Assembly: GCF_902459725.1 (NCBI RefSeq)
Contig: NZ_CABPSH010000010.1
Coordinates: 62,001-126,000, forward strand
Source of the DNA: Pandoraea eparura
Lineage (GTDB): Bacteria > Pseudomonadota > Gammaproteobacteria > Burkholderiales > Burkholderiaceae
Direction of reading: 5' to 3'
DNA length: 64,000 nucleotides
A program made the position numbers and the translations under genes. The notes under the pieces were generated by a model that saw only the letters and a program-made list of their open reading frames with translations, made no database searches and was not told where the DNA came from. Below are positions 52,061 to 63,111 of the stretch, piece by piece; the stretch's first letter is position 1, and each line of letters begins with the position of its first letter.

Positions 52061-53176
52061 TCAGAAGTCGCCCAACTGCCGTCGCAGGAACTCGTGGAAG
52101 TGCTGCATCCCGTCTTCCATCGGGCTTTGATACGGACCGACTTCCGATACGCCGCGCTCGAACAACGCCCGACGACCGGCGTCCATGCGCTCGGCGATCT
52201 CGTCGTCTTCGCGGGCGGTTTCCATGTAGGCGGCACGCTCGGCCTCGATGAATTCACGTTCGAAGAGCGCGATTTCCTCGGGGTAATAGAATTCGACGAT
52301 GTTCGTCGTCTTCTGCGGCCCGCGCGGAATCAGCCACGACACTACCAGCACGTGTGGATACCACTCGATCATCAGATGCGGGTAGTACACCATCCAGATC
52401 GCGCCGAAGTCCGGCGGCACGCCTTCGCGATAACGCAGCAGCACGTCGTGCCACTGACGATAGATCGGGCTGCCGGGCTTTGCGAGACCCTCGTGCACGC
52501 CGACCGTCTGGACGCTATACCAGTCGCCGAACTCCCAGCTCAGGTCCTCGCACGAGACGAAACTGCCCAGCCCGGGGTGGAACGGAACGACGTGGTAGTC
52601 CTCGAGATAAACCTCGATGAACGTCTTCCAGTTGTAATTGCATTCGTGCACTTCGACGTGATCGAACATGAAGTTCGAGAAGTCGAGATGGTGCTTGACG
52701 CCCAGGCGAGCAAGGTCGGCCTGTACGTCGCGGCCTTGCGCTTCGAACAGCAGGCCGTTCCAGCGTTGCAGCGGGAACTTGCCGAGGTTCAGGCAGGGCT
52801 TTTCCGGGAAATGCGGTGCGCCGAGCAGTTCGCCCTTCGTGTCGTAAGTCCAGCGATGGAGCGGGCACACGATGTTGCGCGCATTGCCGCGGCCGCCCAG
52901 CATGATGGCCTGCCGATGGCGGCAGACGTTGGAGAGCAGTTCGACGCCGCCATGCTCGCCCGCGCCATTGCGCACCAGCATGCGACCCTCCTGCTCGGCG
53001 GGCAGCGCAAAATAGTCGCCCGCTTCCGGCACCATCAACTCATGGCCTACGTAGCGGGGACCGTGTTCGAAGAGGACTTCACGTTCGCGGGCGAGGAGCG
53101 CCTCGTCGAAATACGTGTAGACCGGCAGTTGGCTCGAGGCCGGTTTGAGTTGCAAAGCGCTGCTTAGATTGGACAT
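52061..53176 (-). CDS. Rieske-type aromatic ring-hydroxylating dioxygenase alpha subunit
   Basis: The ATG at 53176 gives 371 residues. The Rieske cluster is formed by 'NVCRHRQAIM' and 'CPLHRWTYDTKGELLGAPHF' (C-x-H and C-x2-H). The mononuclear iron site is in 'FIEVYLEDYHVVPFHPGLG' with two His and a later acidic ligand. The pattern is that of the alpha subunit of RHO enzymes such as those acting on betaine-like or aromatic acids. No beta subunit, ferredoxin or reductase gene is near, so the electron donor must be encoded elsewhere. The substrate cannot be inferred. All cluster ligands are intact. Confidence 0.9.
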   Translation of the reverse strand: MSNLSSALQLKPASSQLPVYTYFDEALLAREREVLFEHGPRYVGHELMVPEAGDYFALPAEQEGRMLVRNGAGEHGGVELLSNVCRHRQAIMLGGRGNARNIVCPLHRWTYDTKGELLGAPHFPEKPCLNLGKFPLQRWNGLLFEAQGRDVQADLARLGVKHHLDFSNFMFDHVEVHECNYNWKTFIEVYLEDYHVVPFHPGLGSFVSCEDLSWEFGDWYSVQTVGVHEGLAKPGSPIYRQWHDVLLRYREGVPPDFGAIWMVYYPHLMIEWYPHVLVVSWLIPRGPQKTTNIVEFYYPEEIALFEREFIEAERAAYMETAREDDEIAERMDAGRRALFERGVSEVGPYQSPMEDGMQHFHEFLRRQLGDF

Positions 53177-53404
53177 TCCCACTCCCGACTAGCTTGAAAG
53201 CAGTGAACAACCCAACCATCGAAAAATCGATTTAGGGGAACCGATGATTATACCTTGTATGGACTCTCGAGGGCTGCTAAGTCCATGATTTGCGTTAAAT
53301 AATGTCCGAAAATTGTCATTGCGATCGGTTTTGAGGCAATTTACGCCCTGCGAGCCGATGCGCTTTTGCCGTAAAATGGAACATTCGACCCGAATTTTGC
53401 GTTT

Positions 53405-53674
53405 ATGGCCAAGACTGCAAAGTCGCAAGACGCGGCACCCGACGTGCCGCAGGATCTGCCCGAGACCTACGAGGCTGCGCTTGCCGAGCTGGAAAAGCTC
53501 GTCGGGCGTATGGAAGGCGGTGAGCTGGGGCTCGAGGAGTCGCTCGGCGCGTACCGGCGCGGTGCCGTGCTGGTGAAGTATTGTCAGGGCCTGCTCGAGA
53601 AGGTGGAGCAGCAGGTCAAGGTGCTCGAAGGCGAGACGCTCAAGCCGCTCGAGGCGACGCGCGACGAGTTCTGA
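53405..53674 (+). CDS. xseB: Exodeoxyribonuclease VII small subunit
   Basis: The 89-residue protein matches XseB: 'TYEAALAELEKLVGRMEGGE' and 'LGLEESLGAYRRGAVLVKYC' then 'LLEKVEQQVKVLEG'. Several copies bind XseA to make the single-strand-specific exonuclease VII. It is the first gene of the usual xseB-ispA-dxs series. A TAAAAT sequence at 53372-53377 may be its -10 box. The extra 18 N-terminal residues (Lys/Ala/Asp-rich) are ordinary for this group. Confidence 0.95.
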   Translation: MAKTAKSQDAAPDVPQDLPETYEAALAELEKLVGRMEGGELGLEESLGAYRRGAVLVKYCQGLLEKVEQQVKVLEGETLKPLEATRDEF

Positions 53675-53797
53675 GCGGCGCCGGTTGACGTGGCAAGGCG
53701 ACCCGCGAACTGCGACGCATGACCGAATGCGTCCCAGGGCGGCGTGGGGCGACTCAATAACACGCACGGCCCGACGGGCACGTGCAGGATGAATACA

Positions 53798-54694
<897 letters not shown>

Positions 54695-54894
54695 GCGGCG
54701 GCTCGCCGGACAGGCAAGTTTCGAGACGGCCCCGAGCCGCAAGACATGGCATGACTGCGGGGCGGTTTGCAGTAGACACAGGCAAGAGGCAAGGAGGGCT
54801 GGCGCGGATCTCCCCACAGAACGCACCGGCAGGAGATCGGGATCGGCTCCCCAGGGAGGGCTGCCCGATCAGAACGCCTACATATGGAACGACG

Positions 54895-56811
54895 ATGTAC
54901 GAACTGCTAAATACCATCGATGACCCGGCCGCATTGCGGCGTTTGGAGCGTCGCCAACTCGCGCCGTTGGCCGAAGAGCTGCGCGCTTTCGTGCTCGAGA
55001 GCGTGTCGCGCACGGGGGGGCACCTGTCGTCCAATCTCGGTACGGTCGAGCTGACGATTGCGCTGCACTACGTGTTCAACACACCGGAAGACCGCATTGT
55101 CTGGGACGTGGGCCACCAGAGCTATCCGCACAAGATCCTGACGGGCCGTCGCGACGCGATGGCCTCGCTGCGCCAGCTCGGTGGCATTTCAGGCTTCCCG
55201 AAGCGCGACGAATCGCCGTACGACACGTTCGGCACGGCACATTCGAGCACGTCGATTTCGGCGGCGCTGGGCATGGCGCTTGGGGCGCGCACGAAGGGGG
55301 AAAACCGTTTCGGCATCGCGGTGATCGGCGATGGCGCCATGACGGCCGGTATGGCATTCGAGGCGATGAACAACGCCGGGGTGCATGACGATGTGCCGCT
55401 GCTGGTCATCCTGAACGACAACGACATGTCGATTTCGCCGCCGGTTGGCGCGCTCAATCGTTACCTCGCGCGCCTGATGTCGGGGCGCTTCTACGCCGCG
55501 GCGAAGAAGGGCGTGGAAAAGGTGCTGAGCGTGGCGCCGCCGGTGCTGGAACTGGCGCGCAAGTTCGAGGAGCATGCCAAGGGCATGATTGTGCCGGCGA
55601 CGATGTTCGAGGAGTTCGGCTTCAACTACATCGGCCCGATCGACGGTCACGACCTCGATTCGCTGATTCCGACGCTCGAGAACATCAAGAATCTGAAGGG
55701 CCCGCAATTCCTGCACGTGGTCACGCGCAAGGGCTACGGCTACAAGTTGGCCGAAGCCGATCCGGTGCTGTACCACGGCCCGGGCAAGTTCAATCCGGCC
55801 GAGGGGATCAAGCCGAGCACGAGCAGCAAGAAGACGTACACGCAAGTGTTCGGCGACTGGCTGTGCGACATGGCTGAAGCCGACAAGCGCGTCGTGGGGA
55901 TCACCCCGGCCATGCGTGAAGGCTCGGGCATGGTGGAGTTCGAGAAGCGCTTCCCGACGCGTTATTACGACGTCGGCATCGCCGAGCAACACGCCGTGAC
56001 GTTCGCGGGCGGCATGGCGACCGAAGGCCTCAAGCCGGTGGTCGCGATCTACTCGACGTTCCTGCAGCGCGGTTACGATCAACTGATCCACGACGTGGCG
56101 CTGCAAAACCTGCCGGTCGTGTTCGCCCTCGACCGCTCGGGCCTGGTCGGTGCGGATGGTGCCACGCACGCGGGCGCGTATGACATCGCCTATCTGCGCT
56201 GCATTCCGAATATGGTCGTGATGGCGCCGTCGGACGAGAACGAATGCCGTCAGATGCTCTATACGGGCGTGCAGATCGACGGCCCGTCGGCCGTGCGTTA
56301 TCCGCGCGGCGCGGGCACAGGCGCGGCGATCGAGTCGACGATGACCGCACTGCCGATCGGCAAGGGTGTGGTGCGGCGCGAAGGTCAGGCCGACGCCGGG
56401 CGTCGCGTGGCGATTCTCGCGTTCGGCAGCATGGTGGCCCCGGCGCTTGCCGCGGCGGCGGAACTCGACGCCACAGTGGCCGACATGCGCTTCGTCAAGC
56501 CGATCGATGACGCCTTGATCGCGCGGCTGGCTCAGACCCACGACTACCTGGTGACGGTGGAAGAGGGCAGCATCATGGGCGGCGCGGGCTCGGCCGTGGC
56601 GGAATCCCTGCTCGCCGCTGGGGAAATTCGGCCTGTACTACAATTGGGCCTGCCCGACCGCTTCATCGATCATGGTGACCCGGCGCTGCTGCTGGCCTCG
56701 GTAGGCCTCGACGCTGCGGGGATCGCGAAGTCGATTCGTGCCCGCTTCGACCTGCCGCCGCTGGAGGCATCGCAGGCCGCTGGGAAGGTCACGACGAAGC
56801 TCGTCGCCTGA
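54895..56811 (+). CDS. dxs: 1-deoxy-D-xylulose-5-phosphate synthase
   Basis: The ATG at 54895 gives 638 residues, as expected. Motifs: '[20 protein letters not shown]', the catalytic His in '[20 protein letters not shown]', the TPP motif '[20 protein letters not shown]', '[15 protein letters not shown]', and '[20 protein letters not shown]' with the catalytic Glu. It condenses pyruvate and glyceraldehyde-3-phosphate in the first step of the MEP pathway and supplies ispA with precursors. A long possible N-terminal extension in frame from 54751 lacks homology and was not used. A strong terminator follows. Confidence 0.98.
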   Translation: MYELLNTIDDPAALRRLERRQLAPLAEELRAFVLESVSRTGGHLSSNLGTVELTIALHYVFNTPEDRIVWDVGHQSYPHKILTGRRDAMASLRQLGGISGFPKRDESPYDTFGTAHSSTSISAALGMALGARTKGENRFGIAVIGDGAMTAGMAFEAMNNAGVHDDVPLLVILNDNDMSISPPVGALNRYLARLMSGRFYAAAKKGVEKVLSVAPPVLELARKFEEHAKGMIVPATMFEEFGFNYIGPIDGHDLDSLIPTLENIKNLKGPQFLHVVTRKGYGYKLAEADPVLYHGPGKFNPAEGIKPSTSSKKTYTQVFGDWLCDMAEADKRVVGITPAMREGSGMVEFEKRFPTRYYDVGIAEQHAVTFAGGMATEGLKPVVAIYSTFLQRGYDQLIHDVALQNLPVVFALDRSGLVGADGATHAGAYDIAYLRCIPNMVVMAPSDENECRQMLYTGVQIDGPSAVRYPRGAGTGAAIESTMTALPIGKGVVRREGQADAGRRVAILAFGSMVAPALAAAAELDATVADMRFVKPIDDALIARLAQTHDYLVTVEEGSIMGGAGSAVAESLLAAGEIRPVLQLGLPDRFIDHGDPALLLASVGLDAAGIAKSIRARFDLPPLEASQAAGKVTTKLVA

Positions 56812-56835
56812 GCGTCCGGTTGTCCCGAACCACCG

Positions 56836-56869
56836 AACGATCCGGCTTGCCTGCCGGATCGTTTTGTTT
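56836..56869 (+). terminator. Rho-independent terminator of dxs operon
   Basis: AACGATCCGGC, loop TTGCCT, GCCGGATCGTT then TTGTTT: a perfect 11-bp stem with T tract 24 bases after dxs. Confidence 0.9.
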
Positions 56870-57021
56870 GAATCGCCCTTTTCCGATGCCGTGCCGGGGT
56901 TCTCCGGCACGATTCCGATGACATTCGTCAGCGGCTGGCGAGCCCGGCGTCGGAGACGTTTGCCCATTGCCTCCCCCCTCCCGTCGGCCCGTCGGCCCGC
57001 CGGCAAAGAAGGAAGAATTAG

Positions 57022-57831
57022 ATGAATCAGATGAACCCCGCTTTCGTCATGCCGGATGTGCAAAGCACCGTCGACACCCGGCAGATCCCGATTCAGCGCG
57101 TGGGTGTGCGCGGCGTGCGTCATCCGCTTTCGGTGCGTCTGGCCGATGGCGACGCGCAGGCCACCGTGGGCGTCTTCCATCTCGACGTTCATCTGCCTGC
57201 CGATCAGAAGGGCACGCACATGTCGCGCTTCGTGGCGCTGCTCGAAGCGCATCGCGCGCCGCTGGATGTGGCGGGTTTTCGCGCCATGCTCGACAGCATG
57301 CTGGAGAAGCTCGAAGCCGAAGCCGGTCGCATCGAAGTGACGTTCCCGTACTTCATCAACAAGACGGCGCCGGTCTCGGGCGTGCAAAGCCTGCTCGATT
57401 ACGAGGTCACCCTGACTGGCGACGTGCGCAACGGCCAGACGCGCGTGTGGCTCAAGGTGCTGGTGCCGGTCACGAGCCTTTGCCCGTGCTCGAAGAAGAT
57501 TTCGCAGTATGGCGCGCACAACCAGCGCTCGCACATCACGATCGATGCCGAGATCGTGGGCGATATCGCCGTCGAGGCGCTGGTGCGCATGGCGGAGGAG
57601 GAGGCGTCCTGCGAGTTGTGGGGGCTGCTCAAGCGTCCGGATGAGAAGTACGTGACCGAACGGGCGTACGAGAATCCGAAGTTCGTTGAGGATCTGGTGC
57701 GCGATGTGGCGACGCGTCTGAACGATGAGCCGCGCATCGTGGCCTATGCGCTCCAGGCGGAGAACTTCGAGTCGATCCACAATCACAGTGCCTACGCCGT
57801 GATCGAACGCGACAAGCGCCTGGCGGCTTGA
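57022..57831 (+). CDS. folE2: GTP cyclohydrolase I type 2 (FolE2)
   Basis: The 269-residue protein matches FolE2/MptA: '[18 protein letters not shown]', '[20 protein letters not shown]' with 'MSRFVALLE', '[20 protein letters not shown]', the metal-binding '[20 protein letters not shown]' and '[19 protein letters not shown]'. It makes dihydroneopterin triphosphate for folate and can use metals other than zinc. Other beta-proteobacteria often have both FolE types; whether FolE is also present cannot be told. GAAGGAAGAATTAG before the start is an acceptable ribosome binding region. Confidence 0.95.
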   Translation: MNQMNPAFVMPDVQSTVDTRQIPIQRVGVRGVRHPLSVRLADGDAQATVGVFHLDVHLPADQKGTHMSRFVALLEAHRAPLDVAGFRAMLDSMLEKLEAEAGRIEVTFPYFINKTAPVSGVQSLLDYEVTLTGDVRNGQTRVWLKVLVPVTSLCPCSKKISQYGAHNQRSHITIDAEIVGDIAVEALVRMAEEEASCELWGLLKRPDEKYVTERAYENPKFVEDLVRDVATRLNDEPRIVAYALQAENFESIHNHSAYAVIERDKRLAA

Positions 57832-57862
57832 TCTCGCTGCGCCTGGCACGGCGCATGAAATG

Positions 57863-57890
57863 AAAAACCGCTCCTCGGAGCGGTTTTTTC
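57863..57890. terminator. Bidirectional terminator between folE2 and tsaD
   Basis: AAAAACCGCTCC, loop TC, GGAGCGGTTTTTTC: a stem with A and T tracts on both sides, between convergent genes. Confidence 0.92.
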
Positions 57891-57917
57891 TTGGGTGTTT
57901 GCCGGTCGTTCGTGCCG

Positions 57918-58949
57918 TCAGGCGCTGCGCACGATGTCGGCGAGATCCCAGCGCGGGCGGACCGTGTAGGCGTATTCGCTGTCCGCTTCGTCCGGCCAAT
58001 GCTTGAGTCGCATGGCGCCGGCGAAAGCGATCATGGCGCCGTTATCGGTGCAGAACGCCAGGTCCGGATAGTGCACCCGATAGCCGCGACGGCGCGCGGC
58101 TTCGTTGAGCCCTTCGCGAAGCTGGGTGTTGGCGCCCACGCCGCCCGCCACGACCAGTGTCTTCATGCCCGTTTGTTTGAGCGCGGCCATCGACTTGGCG
58201 ACGAGCACGTCGACGATGGCGTCGACAAAGCCCCGCGCGAGATCCGCCTTTTCCTGGTCGCACACATGACCGCCGAGGTTGCGTACCTGTGTGAGCACGG
58301 CGGTCTTCAGTCCGCTGAAGCTGAAGTCGAGGTTGCCCGAGTGCTTCATCGGACGCGGCAAGTCGTAACGTCCCGGCGTGCCGAACTCGGCCAGGCGCGA
58401 GACGGCCGGGCCTCCGGGATAGCCGAGTCCCAGCAGCTTGGCTGTCTTGTCGAAGGCTTCGCCGGCGGCGTCGTCCAGCGTCTCGCCGAGCATGGCGTAC
58501 TGGCCGAAGGCGCGAACCTCCATCAACTGCGTGTGGCCGCCGGACACCAGCAGCGCGACGAACGGGAAAGCGGGGGCGTCCGGCGCGAGCAGCGGCGAGA
58601 GCAGGTGCCCCTCCAGATGGTGCACGCCAACGACCGGACGCTCGAGCGCGAAGGCGAGCGCGTTCGCGACGCTTGCGCCCACCAGCAGCGCCCCGGCGAG
58701 CCCAGGGCCTTGCGTGTAGGCGATGGCATCGACCGCGCTGAGGGGCTTGCCGGCCTGTGCGAGCACGGCTTCCGCCAGGGGCAGCGCGCGGCGAATGTGG
58801 TCGCGCGACGCCAGTTCGGGCACCACGCCGCCATATTCACGATGCATGGCGATCTGCGAATGCAGCGCGTGCGACAGCAGGCCGGCCTCGGTGTCGTAGA
58901 GGGCGAGCCCGGTTTCGTCGCAGGAGCTTTCAATGCCTAAAACCAGCAT
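57918..58949 (-). CDS. tsaD: tRNA threonylcarbamoyladenosine biosynthesis protein TsaD
   Basis: The ATG at 58949 gives 343 residues. Diagnostic pieces are '[19 protein letters not shown]', '[19 protein letters not shown]', '[14 protein letters not shown]', '[14 protein letters not shown]' with the metal-binding His residues, '[11 protein letters not shown]' and '[15 protein letters not shown]'. With TsaB, TsaC and TsaE it makes t6A37 in ANN-decoding tRNAs. The minus-strand frame continues far upstream without homology and was cut at the homologous start. Divergent from the YhiN-like gene; in many relatives rpsU-dnaG follows on the other side. Confidence 0.96.
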   Translation of the reverse strand: MLVLGIESSCDETGLALYDTEAGLLSHALHSQIAMHREYGGVVPELASRDHIRRALPLAEAVLAQAGKPLSAVDAIAYTQGPGLAGALLVGASVANALAFALERPVVGVHHLEGHLLSPLLAPDAPAFPFVALLVSGGHTQLMEVRAFGQYAMLGETLDDAAGEAFDKTAKLLGLGYPGGPAVSRLAEFGTPGRYDLPRPMKHSGNLDFSFSGLKTAVLTQVRNLGGHVCDQEKADLARGFVDAIVDVLVAKSMAALKQTGMKTLVVAGGVGANTQLREGLNEAARRRGYRVHYPDLAFCTDNGAMIAFAGAMRLKHWPDEADSEYAYTVRPRWDLADIVRSA

Positions 58950-59039
58950 GGCGGAAGGGGAGGCGCGCAGCGTCAGAATGTGGAGATAACCGAGAAGTAT
59001 ACCAGTCGACCTTATCGCCTGCCGGGTACAATGCGCGCC

Positions 59040-60290
59040 ATGGAAAAGTTCGATGTAGCGATCGTGGGGGCCGGCGCGGCGGGCCTGATGTGCGCGGCGG
59101 TGGCCGGGCAACTCGGGCTGCGCGTGGTGCTCATCGATCATGCGACGCGCCTGGCAGAGAAAATCCGGATTTCGGGCGGCGGGCGCTGCAATTTCACTAA
59201 TATCAACGCGGGGCCGGCCAATTACCTGTCCGAAAATCCGCGATTCTGCCGGTCCGCGCTGGCGCGCTATACGCCGCGTGATTTTCTGGATCTGCTGGGG
59301 CGTCACCGCATTGCCTGGCACGAGAAGCATCGCGGACAGCTGTTCTGCGACAACAGTGCCGAAGACATCATCGACATGCTGCGCAAGGAGTGTGCGACGG
59401 GGCACGTGCACTGGCGGATGCCTTGCGCCGTCCATACGGTTGCCCATACGGCGGCCGGCGGCGCGCATCCTTATCACTTGACGACGGATGCCGGGCATAT
59501 CGCGGCCAAACGATTGGTGATCGCTTCCGGCGGCTTGTCGATTCCCAAGATCGGCGCGACGGACTGGGGCTATCGCATCGCCCGGCAATTCGGGCTGGCA
59601 CTCGTCGAGCCGCGTCCGGCGCTGGTGCCGCTGATGTTCGACGCGTCGACCTGGGTGCCCTTTGCGGGGTTATCCGGCCTGTCGCTGGAAGTCGAGGTGA
59701 GCACGGGGCAGGGGCGCGACGCCGAGCGTTTCGTCGAGGATCTGCTGTTCACGCATCGCGGGCTGTCCGGTCCGGCCATCCTGCAAATTTCCAGCTTCTG
59801 GACGCCGGGACAGCCGATCACCCTGGATCTGGCGCCATCGTCCGACATCGAGGCGGCATTGTTCGAGGCGAAGGCGACGTCGAAGCGGCAGTTGGCCAAC
59901 CTGCTGGCGCAATGGGTGCCGGCCCGGCTGGCCGACGCCTGGGTAGCGAACAGCGGACTTTCGCCGCAGGCCCGCGTGCAGGAGTTGCCGGACAAGGCAT
60001 TGCGCTCGCTCGCGCAGGCGTTCACCCACTGGACGCTCAAGCCATGCGGCTCCGAAGGCTGGCGCAAGGCCGAAGTCACGCGTGGCGGGGTCGATACGCA
60101 GGCGCTGTCATCCGCGACCCTTGAGGCGCGCGCGCAGCCAGGGCTGCATTTCATCGGGGAAGTCGTTGACGTGACCGGGTGGCTCGGCGGCTACAACTTT
60201 CAATGGGCGTGGGCGTCGGCCGTGGCGTGCGCGCGGGCAATGTCCGAAAGCATCAAGGTTGAGCCGGCCCGGGGCGACGCCCTGTCGTAG
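59040..60290 (+). CDS. YhiN/HI0933-family FAD-dependent oxidoreductase
   Basis: The ATG at 59040 (or 59031) gives about 416 residues. The protein has the FAD motif '[20 protein letters not shown]', the HI0933 family signature '[17 protein letters not shown]', '[20 protein letters not shown]', '[18 protein letters not shown]' and '[20 protein letters not shown]' then QWAWASG-like '[13 protein letters not shown]'. It is a flavoprotein of unknown physiological role. TACAAT at 59027-59032 lies only 8 bases before the second ATG, so the transcript may be nearly leaderless. A hairpin with T tract at 60468-60512 follows. Confidence 0.9.
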   Translation: MEKFDVAIVGAGAAGLMCAAVAGQLGLRVVLIDHATRLAEKIRISGGGRCNFTNINAGPANYLSENPRFCRSALARYTPRDFLDLLGRHRIAWHEKHRGQLFCDNSAEDIIDMLRKECATGHVHWRMPCAVHTVAHTAAGGAHPYHLTTDAGHIAAKRLVIASGGLSIPKIGATDWGYRIARQFGLALVEPRPALVPLMFDASTWVPFAGLSGLSLEVEVSTGQGRDAERFVEDLLFTHRGLSGPAILQISSFWTPGQPITLDLAPSSDIEAALFEAKATSKRQLANLLAQWVPARLADAWVANSGLSPQARVQELPDKALRSLAQAFTHWTLKPCGSEGWRKAEVTRGGVDTQALSSATLEARAQPGLHFIGEVVDVTGWLGGYNFQWAWASAVACARAMSESIKVEPARGDALS

Positions 60291-60467
60291 ACGGTCACTT
60301 CTGTGCTGTGATAATCTCTCCCCTTCGTGGAGACGACGCGCCAGCGGTCGTTTTCGGGGCGGTTCTCAACGCTTCCGAAGCATGACCGGGCAGTCTGCGT
60401 CCGACACGTCGACGGCCGAGTGCACCCGGGTGCGCCTTTGCCGGGGCGGGTCCGAGTCTCCGGCGAG

Positions 60468-60512
60468 CCCGCTTGTGATCGCGTGTGTGATCGTCTCCGC
60501 AAGCGGGTTTTT
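60468..60512 (+). terminator. Hairpin with T tract in the gap before yqeY
   Basis: CCCGCTTG and CAAGCGGG pair across a 24-base loop and are followed by TTTTT. It may end the flavoprotein transcript. The whole gap 60291-60650 has no gene; in related genomes an rpsU gene is often found here, but none is visible. Confidence 0.65.
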
Positions 60513-60650
60513 GTGCTTTCTGCTCCCGCTCGCCCCTGCGCCAACCTATCGGCCGCGGCCGCGCGCGGTAGCTGTCCGACGGCGGTCGTCCTTTCCTTTG
60601 GGGCGGCATGCACTACACTGAAACGTATTCGAATTCCGGAACCCCTGCTC

Positions 60651-61097
60651 ATGAGTCTGAAAGAACGCATTACCGAAGACATGAAGACGGCCATGCGTGC
60701 CAAGGCCGCTGAACAACTGGGGACCATCCGGCTGCTGCTCGCGGCAATCAAACAAAAGGAAGTCGACGAGCGCATCACTCTCGATGACGCGGCGATCGTT
60801 GCCGTCGTCGACAAGCTGATCAAACAACGCAAGGATTCCATCAGCCAGTTCCAGGCGGCCGGGCGCACCGATCTGGCCGACAAGGAGGCCGTCGAACTCG
60901 ACGTGCTCAAGGTCTACCTGCCGCAGCAGCTCTCGGCGGACGAGGTCGAGCAGGCGGTCAAGGCAGCCGTGGCGCAAACGGGCGCCTCCGGTCCGCAGGA
61001 CATGGGCAAGGTGATGGGCGTGCTCAAGGGCCAGTTGGCTGGGCGCGCCGACATGACGGCCGTGTCCGCGCAAGTGAAGGCGGCGTTGGCTGCGTAA
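60651..61097 (+). CDS. yqeY: GatB/YqeY domain protein
   Basis: The 148-residue protein matches YqeY: 'SLKERITEDMKTAMRAKAAE', 'TIRLLLAAIKQKEVDERITL', 'VDKLIKQRKDSISQFQAAGR', 'VLKVYLPQQLSADEVEQAV' and 'QDMGKVMGVLKGQLAGRADM'. It resembles the tRNA-binding tail domain of GatB, but in this stand-alone form its function is not settled. The position before dnaG and rpoD is conserved in beta-proteobacteria. A TACACT sequence at 60614-60619 could be the -10 box of the operon. Confidence 0.95.
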   Translation: MSLKERITEDMKTAMRAKAAEQLGTIRLLLAAIKQKEVDERITLDDAAIVAVVDKLIKQRKDSISQFQAAGRTDLADKEAVELDVLKVYLPQQLSADEVEQAVKAAVAQTGASGPQDMGKVMGVLKGQLAGRADMTAVSAQVKAALAA

Positions 61098-61164
61098 TTG
61101 GGTGGTGCGGTAAGTTGCCGTCGCGTGCGACGGTACGGCACCGCGCCGCGATGGTATCGATCCA

Positions 61165-63048
61165 GTGATCCCCCAGTCGTTCCTGCAAGATCTGCTCAAC
61201 CGCGTCGATGTCGTCGAGGTGGTGGGCCGCTACGTGCAATTGAAGAAGGGTGGGGCGAACTTCATGGGGCTGTGCCCCTTTCATAACGAGAAGTCGCCCT
61301 CATTTACCGTAAGTCCGACCAAGCAGTTCTATCACTGTTTCGGGTGCGGCGCGCACGGCAGCGCGATCAGCTTCCTGATGGAGCATGCCGGACTCGGATT
61401 TGTCGAAGCTGTCGAGGAGTTGGCCCGGAATGTCGGGCTGGATGTGCCGCGTGAGGCGCCGCTGCCGGGCGCGCCGGCACCTGCCGCGCAGCGTGCGCAA
61501 ACGCTTGGCTTGGTTGACGTCATGACGCGTGCCTGTGATTACTACCGCAAGCAATTGCGCAGTGCGCCGGCGGCCATCGATTATTTGAAGCGACGGGGTT
61601 TGACCGGCGAAATCGCCGCGCATTTCGGCCTGGGCTATGCCCCGGATGCCTGGCAGAATCTCGAGGCCGCGTTCCAGGACTACCGCGACGATCAGTTGCT
61701 CGATGCCGGCCTCGTCATCGAGAGCGAGAAGGGCGAGGCGGGCGGCACGAAGCGTCGTTACGACCGTTTTCGCGACCGGATCATGTTCCCGATCCGGAAC
61801 ACGAAGGGCCAGGTGATCGCTTTTGGCGGGCGCGTGCTGGACAAGGGCGAGCCCAAGTACCTGAACTCGCCCGAGACGCCGCTTTTCAGCAAGGGCAGCG
61901 AGCTGTACGGCCTGTTCGAGGCGCGCACGGGCATTCGCGACGCGGGCTATGTGCTCGTGGTGGAAGGGTATATGGACGTGGTGGCGCTGGCGCAGCTCGG
62001 CTTCCCGCAAGCGGTGGCCACGTTGGGCACGGCCTGCACGCCGATGCACGTACAGAAGCTGTTGCGCCAGACCGAAACGGTAGTGTTCAGCTTCGACGGC
62101 GACGCGGCGGGCCGGCGGGCGGCGCGTCGGGCGCTCGAGGCGTGTTTGCCGCATGCGGACGACAACCGGAGCTTCAAGTTCCTGTTTTTGCCCAGCGAGC
62201 ACGATCCGGACAGTTATGTCCGTGAGCACGGTGCCGAGGCGTTTGCTGGCGAGGTGTCGCGTGCCATGCCGTTGTCGCAGTTCCTGATTGGCGAGGTGAC
62301 GGCGGGCAAGGAGATGCACCAGCCCGAAGGGCGGGCGCGCGCGCTGTTCGAGGCGAAGCCGCTGTTGCAGCAGATGCCGGCGAACGCGTTGCGCGGGCAA
62401 ATCCTGCATGCGCTGGCCGAGCGGGTGGAAAGCTCGGTCGAGGAAGTGGCCGGGTTGTGCGAGTTGCAGATTGGCGCGGCGCGCCGTCAGAACCCGTGGG
62501 ACAAGGCGCCGGCCAAGCGCGAGAAGCGCCGGGTGGTCGGCACCGAGCATCGGGCGCTGCAGAACCTGTTGATGTTCCCGGTACTTGGGAACGAATTGAC
62601 CGAAGAAGAAGCCGGAATTTTGCAGGAAGGGCCCTATCACGCCGAGATTTTCTCGGAAGTGCTGGCGCATTGCCGCGAAATGGGGGCGCAGGCCGATTTC
62701 CGCTTCATGTCGGATCGGCTGCGAGTGTCGCCGAACTGGGCGAGTTTCGACGACATCATTCGCGAAATTCTCTCGTTCGAAGAGAATGCCCGCGACCTGT
62801 TGTTGTTCGACCCTGACGACGAGACTCAGGTCGAGCGTCGGGAGGAGCAGATTGCACTGCGGCTTGCGGAACTGCGAAGCGCGATCCGGCGCTTGCAGTA
62901 CGACGGTCTGTGCGAAGCCTTGGAGACGATTTTCAAGCGGACGTCGCTGACGTCCGATGAATTGCGCCACGCTCAAGCGCTGTCGCGGCAACGCGACGAA
63001 TTGAAGCGGCTGCTGGCTCCGGCCGGCACAGGAGGCGCGCGAAGTTGA
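61165..63048 (+). CDS. dnaG: DNA primase
   Basis: The protein has 627 residues and starts with GTG at 61165; no in-frame ATG is near. It shows the zinc-binding domain 'LCPFHNEKSPSFTVSPTKQF' with YHCFGCGAHG (CHC2 type), the RNA polymerase core 'RYDRFRDRIMFPIRNTKGQV' followed by IAFGGR, and the Toprim motifs 'YVLVVEGYMDVVALAQLG' and 'VVFSFDGDAAGRRAARRALE'. The C-terminal helicase-binding domain is the last 150 residues. It makes the RNA primers for replication. Gene order yqeY-dnaG-rpoD is standard, with 67 and 63 base gaps. Confidence 0.97.
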   Translation: MIPQSFLQDLLNRVDVVEVVGRYVQLKKGGANFMGLCPFHNEKSPSFTVSPTKQFYHCFGCGAHGSAISFLMEHAGLGFVEAVEELARNVGLDVPREAPLPGAPAPAAQRAQTLGLVDVMTRACDYYRKQLRSAPAAIDYLKRRGLTGEIAAHFGLGYAPDAWQNLEAAFQDYRDDQLLDAGLVIESEKGEAGGTKRRYDRFRDRIMFPIRNTKGQVIAFGGRVLDKGEPKYLNSPETPLFSKGSELYGLFEARTGIRDAGYVLVVEGYMDVVALAQLGFPQAVATLGTACTPMHVQKLLRQTETVVFSFDGDAAGRRAARRALEACLPHADDNRSFKFLFLPSEHDPDSYVREHGAEAFAGEVSRAMPLSQFLIGEVTAGKEMHQPEGRARALFEAKPLLQQMPANALRGQILHALAERVESSVEEVAGLCELQIGAARRQNPWDKAPAKREKRRVVGTEHRALQNLLMFPVLGNELTEEEAGILQEGPYHAEIFSEVLAHCREMGAQADFRFMSDRLRVSPNWASFDDIIREILSFEENARDLLLFDPDDETQVERREEQIALRLAELRSAIRRLQYDGLCEALETIFKRTSLTSDELRHAQALSRQRDELKRLLAPAGTGGARS

Positions 63049-63060
63049 GGTAAGCCCGCG

Positions 63061-63069
63061 TGCTATAAT
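63061..63069 (+). promoter_or_regulatory. Extended -10 promoter of rpoD
   Basis: TGCTATAAT is a perfect extended -10 element (TGnTATAAT) 43 bases before the rpoD start and 12 bases after the dnaG stop. A standard -35 is weak. It gives rpoD its own transcription besides read-through from dnaG. Confidence 0.65.
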
Positions 63070-63111
63070 GGAAAGTTTTCAGTGGGCTGTTTTCTGGCAA
63101 GCGAGATCGCT

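Noticed and set aside
61300-62991. 563-codon minus-strand frame opposite dnaG
   Set aside because: Shadow of dnaG; Arg/Gln/His-rich and without domains.
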